A stretch of 64,000 bases of DNA from Margaritifera margaritifera. Its lineage: Eukaryota; Mollusca; Bivalvia; Unionida; Margaritiferidae. Positions 58,435-64,000 of this stretch are shown piece by piece (the stretch's first letter is position 1; every line of letters begins with the position of its first letter). The DNA lies in NCBI GenBank assembly GCA_029931535.1, contig JAQPZY010001686.1, positions 9,053,001-9,117,000 of the forward strand, written 5' to 3'. Made by a program: the position numbers and the translations under genes. The notes below the pieces were generated by a model that did not search any database, was not told the origin of the DNA, and saw only the letters and a list, made by a program, of their open reading frames with translations.

Positions 58435-59420
58435 GATATTTATGATTGGAAACTGTGTCATTCTTGTTTTGGTGTTCCACAGGGTTCTGTTCTTGGACCT
58501 GTTCTCTTCATTCTATACACTCAGCCACTCTCAAGTTTCATAGATCGTCATCCAGTGTCTCACCAATTGTACGCTGATGACACCCAAATATACAAATCGA
58601 GCCACCCAACTGAAGTTGATGCTACCATCCAAGGTGTAGAGAGGTGCATTTCCGATGTGAAATCATGGATGACATGTAACAAGCTGCAGATGAATGATGA
58701 TAAAACTGAAGCCATTCTGATTACAACACAAAGACTTTCTCATTCACATCCTTTACCTCAAACAATAAATATCAGCAACACCAACATTAAATTCACACAG
58801 TCAACTTGCGAAACCTAGGTGTTACTCTAGACAGTACTCTCTCATTGCACCAACATGTCATGAACATATGCAAGGCTGCATATCTTGAGCTGAGACGCAT
58901 CAGCTCCATTCGTAATTATCTTTCAGTTGATGCCACTAAAACACTTGTGTGTTCCTTAGTACTTTCAAGACTGGACTATTGTAACTCAATTCTATCTGGT
59001 TCATCTCAGTATCTACTCCAGAAACTTCAAAAAGTTCAAAACACAGCTGCTCGGATCATTCTTAGAGTACCATGAACAGAGCACACCTCCCCCCTGCTCT
59101 GTACCCTACACTGGCTACCCATTCGATCCAGAATCAAACACAAAATTTGTTCTCTATGCTACGTTTCATTGACTGGCTCCAGTCCAACATACCTATCTCA
59201 CCTCACCCATGTGTACACACCAGCAAGATACTTACGTTCCTCTTCCGACACTCGTATTCTCATTATTCGAACTATCAAAATGAAGTAATACGGACAATGT
59301 TCTTTTGCATACCAGGGCCCAGCAATGTGGAATGAATTGCTCGCTGAACTTAGACACAAAGACACAGTGATCTCATTCAAGAGTGCTCTTAAAACTCACC
59401 TATTTCGACTGCAAGAATAG
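58435..59420 (+). pseudogene. LINE reverse-transcriptase C-terminal half
   Basis: It reads FGVPQGSVLGPVLFILYT (block 4), HQLYADDTQIY with the catalytic YADD at 58570-58581, then NDDKTEAILI and, after a shift near 58810, NLGVTLDSTLSLHQHV, SRLDYCNSIL and LQKVQNTAARIIL. A second shift near 59075 leads to TLHWLPIRSRIKHK-like text and a third near 59310 to AYQGPAMWNELLAEL..FKSALKTHLF before TAG. The catalytic motif is intact but at least three frameshifts and the missing N-terminus make it dead. Confidence 0.87.
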
Positions 59421-59625
59421 ACCTAGAGACTTAATAATGTTTCCTTATCTTAACTATTTTCAGCATGTTTTTGTTTTCTAATTTCATGGTGTTTGTTTTT
59501 CGTAATCATATCATTATATATGTTTTTTAGGTGTTATCTAATGTTGTAAAGCGCTTAGAGCTTCTAAAGATTAGGCGCTATACAAAGTCCTCATTTTTAT
59601 TATTATTATTATTATAGCAGGATTT
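58435..59625 (+). mobile_element. 5'-truncated LINE (CR1/L2-like) with 3' tail
   Basis: It covers the C-terminal half of a reverse transcriptase and the rest of ORF2, then a 3' end GTAAAGCGCTTAGAGCTTCT..GGCGCTATACAAAGT followed by (TTA)n. The GTAAAGCGCTTxGAG..GCGCTATA tail with a short ATT repeat is typical of CR1/L2-type LINEs and SINEs that borrow their ends. The left part of the element is missing. Confidence 0.85.
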
Positions 59626-60249
59626 TATCATACCGTGAAAATAAAATTTCTGTATAAGGAAGGAAACTCTGTGTGAAAAGCTGGTTAAATGTCCCCAAAA
59701 CTCGCACATGTTTGACATAATATAAATATATATAAACTTGTGCGGGATGAGAAATAAACAACACTGAGGCTACTAAAGGCAAAACATATTTGGTTATTCA
59801 TGTCAAAAGTGCACAGCGATAGCACATGTGACCCTTGAAGAGTCCTTGATAGATTTCAGGGTTCTCAATAGACGTGTACCCTCAGATTTGGATGCGTGAA
59901 ATTGAAATTTGACCCATTTCTGACGCATGGAAATTTCAACCTGTGTGTTTTTATGATGCACGTTGATTTGGGCTAGAGCATCAGTCTTATTTAACCTTGA
60001 TTCACCTCTGGCATAATTTCCTACTGAGCATGTGCTCTCCATAACAAATTGACTCTGCGCCAGTGATTGACATTTGCTAGACTACTTTTTAGACCTTATC
60101 AGCCCCTATAGAGACTCAGTATGAACTGTGCAGAGCTAATAGGTCACTGATGTCATGCTTAGGTGGGCATAAAGGAATCGAGGTTAGATTGTTTTGAAAT
60201 TATCTTTGACATTTATGATAAAGGAAGAGGGAATCAATTATGATTTGAT

Positions 60250-60700
60250 TGGATTAGCTTTTGAATCAAAGATTGACGTTTGCTTGATTGCCTGTCAACA
60301 TACATGTGCTTCTACCTGCGGTAGGACAAAAATACCATTTTTAAGGCCATCTACGACACATACCCTTTTATAGTTGAAATCCATTGTTCGTGAAAAGAAA
60401 AGATTATTATTATTATTTTAAGACAAAAAAAATAATTATATTTGTGCGTTCCATCCCCACATTACAGAAACCAGTGTGAACCAGTCTACTGGGAACCATA
60501 AATGTTATACCGGTGCAGTGATATGTGATAATCAGATTATGAAGGCTAATATGTGTACACAACAAGCTGTTAATTGATTACCTTACTGTTGTAATCTGTA
60601 GAGTTAAAGGCAAGATCCGGGATGTTTTATGAGGTGTTACAAGTAATAAAGGAATCAAAGGTGGTCCATGCTGACTTTCAAGTCTTTTAATAAAAATTGG
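60250..60700. repeat. Dispersed repeat shared with 33940-34632, second copy
   Basis: Counterpart of the intron 3 repeat (GCCATCTACGACACATACCC, ACCAGTGTGAACCAGTCT, CTGTTAATTGATTACCTTA, AATAAAGGAATCAAAGGTGG). Here it lies within the hAT remnant. Confidence 0.75.
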
Positions 60701-61013
60701 CTGACCTTTGATTTTTTGCATTGTTTAAGTGCTCAAAATGTTTTTAGAGGAATATTTAAGGGCAGTTGATATATGTTTTAGTTCAATTCATGTCAAAATG
60801 CAGAAACATAAGCTTTCTCCTAGTGCTATAAGAAACACTGGCTAAGAAATATGAAACTTGGGGGATATATCTCATGTCCAACTCAGAAACTTTTTCCTCA
60901 GGATGAACTTTGCTTGGAGGAGTATTGGAGAGCAGTCAGCAAACCTTTAAAACCCAGCCACAGAAAAACTGAAGTTTGAACTTTCTTGAAGGCAGAGCGT
61001 GGTTGTTTTGTTA

Positions 61014-61142
61014 TTGCCGCATTCTACTTCTGATACAGAGAAGACATTCTCCATGCTTTGCACAAATAAAATGATTCAAGGGGAAATCTGGACCAGAAAA
61101 CTATTGAGAGCCTGTTAAGCGTGAAACTTAATAATCACAATT
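61014..61142 (+). pseudogene. hAT transposase C-terminal block
   Basis: LPHSTSDTEKTFSML, then after a one-base shift GNLDQKTIESLLSVKLNNHN and a stop. It corresponds to the hAT dimerisation motif and is closest in this window to [15 protein letters not shown] at 11890. Confidence 0.75.
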
Positions 61143-61629
61143 AATGTCATCAGTGGTCATGAGTCAGTGATCTTGAGAGGGAAACTAAAAATGCTTGTGG
61201 ATTTTGTTTTTTTTTTAAATCTTGGCAGTGAACTATGAGATATACACCTCTTCCTTTTTCATTGAATTGCCATACACTGACTCATATTAATTAATCACAA
61301 TGGCTCAAAGAAGCATATTTTCTGTTCTGTCTCAATCTCAGAAACGACCTGCCAGAGATGATAATTCCAACCCTTAGACTCCAAAGAAACAGAAAGTTAG
61401 TAACAATTGTGTGGAAAAGGAGAATAAATCTCCTAAAGTTGTAAGAAATCTTAAGCATCAGTTTGCTGCATGAATAATGAACAGTACCAGCTACGAGATC
61501 ATGACTAAAAAACAAATGACTCTTGAGATTTCAGTTTTTACTCTTGAAATTTTCATTTCTACTCTTGAGAATTTGGTGTCAAGGGTCAAATGACTCTTCA
61601 GTTTTCAAATCTATTGAGAACCCTGGAAT

Positions 61630-63200
61630 TGAGTAATGAGTTGTTGTTCAGTGAAAAATACACCTGTAATGCAATATGATCATGAATTTTCATCATTTAG
61701 TTTCATGTTTATGTGATCATCTTGGTCATTACACCATGTATTTTGGCCATAGGACTTGATCACAGCAGAACTACACATTGTAATTAATTCTAACTGCTAG
61801 GAGTACCTTGATTACATTATTGTAATTACAAATACTATGTAAAATTATTTAATCACCTGCCACTAGAAAAAAAAAAGTACTTTTTGGTAGTTTCCAAAAC
61901 GTCACCAAAATGTTTACTTTTGGATTATAACTATACAATAAATATTAACAGGAACAACATTTTAGGTGCATTGGCATCATTGCAATATCATATTACATTT
62001 CCTTTATTTTAGTCAGAAAATAGGTCACATGTGGACAAGTTAAACACAAAAGATTGTTTTTGCATAATTGAAATACCTGATATGCCAACATGTAAATCAA
62101 AGTATACAGTTTTCAGCTTTTATAGGTTATATTAGGATTATATTCTTTGACTTTGGATTAAATAATGCGAAAGTATTTAAATAGATATTTTGTTTATGTT
62201 TTATGTTTGTGAATGTTATTTGTTTGTGTCATCTGCATTGAAAAAGGGATCCGTAGATCTCGAAAGCACTTGGCCAGTTTATCAGACTTGCTGCATTGTG
62301 CTTTGTCATGTTCATTTCCTCTATAATTCTTCCTGGACCTTATATATATATATGAGAACCACAATAAAAGGAGGAACATTCTTTGAATGAATATGATTGA
62401 TTTATAGCTATAAATTTTACTGTACTGAATACGGTAGATTAAAGTCAGAAAAAGAGCATGTATCACTATAGGGAACAGAGCCATATCCCCCTAACCTACA
62501 AAGTGTAACGCGGCCCCTGAGAGTGTGATTTTGTAATGTCGAAACAGCAAGTAGCATGCTAGATTCAGTACAGTGAACTCTCAATGGAGGCCTTTCATCA
62601 ACACATTACATCTGCTTTGTCTTGGATAATAAATCAAGGAAGGAAAAATTAAAATTCAGAAATGAAAGAAAAATATATATTAAAGTAGTAACAAAGTTTA
62701 AGGGACGAAACGTCCTGGTATGAAACAACTCTGGGATGAACTGGATTTAGTACAGAATGTCCCATTACCATTACAAATGAAATTAGGACTATGGGTAAAT
62801 GAATATAGGAATTTTTTTCGGGGTGTGTGTGTGTGCAAAGACAGTAACAGTAGTGTTATATTGTTACTGCCTTGTACCTGCCCACCCCAATCCCTATATC
62901 AATTTACTTGATAGTATCTTTGGACCCCCCCACGCCCCACTCATGGCTATATTTATTTATCAATAGTCTTGTATGTGTAGTTATTTTCAGATCCCATTGT
63001 GAATGGTAAATGGTGCTGCATCTAAAACAATGTATTTCTGCAAACATCCAGAAAAATAGATAATGATGTCTCTTTTTACATGGGCTTCAGTAATTTTATA
63101 CCGTTCTTTTCCCCATTAAAATGGACATTATATGTGTTCTGTTAACCCTCAAAAGTTACAAGCTTGCATAATCTTAATTTTCTGCATCTGGGAAGAATGG
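61630..63200. other. Intergenic sequence, nothing recognisable
   Basis: AT-rich. GGGACGAAACGTCCTG at 62702 and GATCTCGAAAGC near 62255 recall motifs in some retroelement 3' ends but are too short to classify. Confidence 0.4.
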
Positions 63201-64000
63201 CCTCAAGTTGGTATAACCTGTCAGGGGTGACCTTCCTTGAATAATGTCAAAGTCATGGTGGATTATTTTTAAGTTTCCATCTTAATTTTCCCTCCACTCT
63301 ATAACTTTAGAGCCAGGGGATTAAGAGATGAAACTTTGTATAATCATTAGAAGATGTGTTGTGAACCACATTTGGGTTTCTATCTTCAGGTTAAATTCAC
63401 AGCTCTTTATTAAGTTTTCCATTAAACTTTCCTTTCAACTCTAAATCTTTGAGCTGTTTGAGATTCAGGGATACAACTTGGTTTACCTAGCAGGTGTGTC
63501 GCATACCACATCCCATCTCAAGGCTAATGTCATTGTGTAATGTTTTCCATTCTATAATTTTAGAGCCATTTGAGATGAAATGCTGTAAAACTGTATATCA
63601 TCACTAGAAGGTGTGCTGTGTACCACATTGGGGGTCCTATCTTCAAGGTCAAGGTCACAGGTCAGTATTTTAGGATTCGGTTACATTTTTCCAACTGCTT
63701 TCTATATTGAGAGCTGTTTCAGATAGATGGATAAAACTTGGTATACTTATCTGTTGTCACTAGAAGATGTGATGCATTCCAGGTTTTGAGCCCTGTTCTC
63801 AAGGTCAGGGTAAGGGTCAGAGTTCAGTATTTTAAGGTTTCTTTTGTTTCTACTTTTTATTACAAATGCTGTTTGATGTATAGAGATAAACCTTGGCACA
63901 CTTATGCATGTTGTCAGTGTCAAGGTCACTGATAAAAAATGTTTAAACCCCTTTTCTTTACTTGTACTCTAATGCCCTTTGAGATAATGCCATGAAACCT
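63200..64000. repeat. Degenerate tandem array, about 175 bp, running off the right edge
   Basis: Four to five diverged units share CACTAGAAGATGTG, ACCACATTTGGG, TCTTCAAGGTCAAGGTCACAG, TCAGTATTTTA and TTTAGAGCTGTTTGAGAT. It continues past the window end. Confidence 0.75.

Larger units (their letters stand above)
59857..61625 (+). mobile_element. hAT remnant with CAGGGTTCTCAATAG ends
   Basis: CAGGGTTCTCAATAG at 59857-59871 and its perfect inverse CTATTGAGAACCCTG at 61611-61625. A hAT C-terminal block lies inside at about 61014-61142. The octamers outside (ATAGATTT, GAATTGAG) differ, so no target duplication is seen. The internal segment 60250-60700 is also present alone at 33940-34632. Confidence 0.8.

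Overview
This is a nuclear window from an animal: AT-rich, short coding exons with GT..AG introns, hAT, piggyBac, LINE and DIRS transposon remnants, tRNA-type SINEs and long arrays of about 150-165 bp monomers. The tandem-repeat transposons with a CTGGTC..GACCAG end hairpin resemble elements known from molluscs, so a lophotrochozoan, perhaps a mollusc, is my best guess (inference, moderate to low confidence). There is no prokaryotic or organellar content, and I see no rRNA, CRISPR array or functional tRNA gene.

One host gene dominates. MED17, a Mediator head-module subunit, runs on the minus strand from an ATG at 53379 leftward to at least 7117. I can place nine exons (92, 180, 136, 178, 168, 131, 72, 63 and 197 coding bases). 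All junctions are phase-compatible and together they encode residues 1 to about 405, roughly the first two thirds of the protein. The C-terminal exons must lie left of 7117; I could not find them in 1-7116 and they are probably outside the window.

The introns hold most of the sequence and are packed with mobile DNA. Intron 9 (1-7116): a LINE reverse-transcriptase remnant split by a hAT copy, a SINE tail and a tandem-repeat element. Intron 8: Helentron/HINE-like arrays and a 150 bp satellite-like array interrupted by an internally deleted hAT. Intron 7: another HINE-like element and a foldback palindrome. Intron 5: a 7.7 kb hAT element, with a second hAT, a piggyBac MITE and a SINE nested in it, inserted in one arm of a palindrome. 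Intron 4: a 2 kb HINE-like array holding a small hAT MITE. Intron 3: a DIRS remnant and a MITE with a TA target site. Intron 2: a second DIRS remnant split by a hAT that itself carries a piggyBac MITE. Intron 1: a duplicated exon-like segment, a 350 bp MITE and a 1 kb insertion.

Upstream of MED17 (53380-64000) is intergenic: a possible promoter with a CLEAR-like E-box, a weak candidate first exon of a divergent gene, AT-rich sequence, a hAT-like element lying inside a (TA)n tract, a 3' fragment of a CR1/L2-like LINE, a hAT remnant and a degenerate array at the right edge. Apart from MED17 and two unidentified exon-like segments, every recognisable protein signal comes from a mobile element, and all of those are broken.
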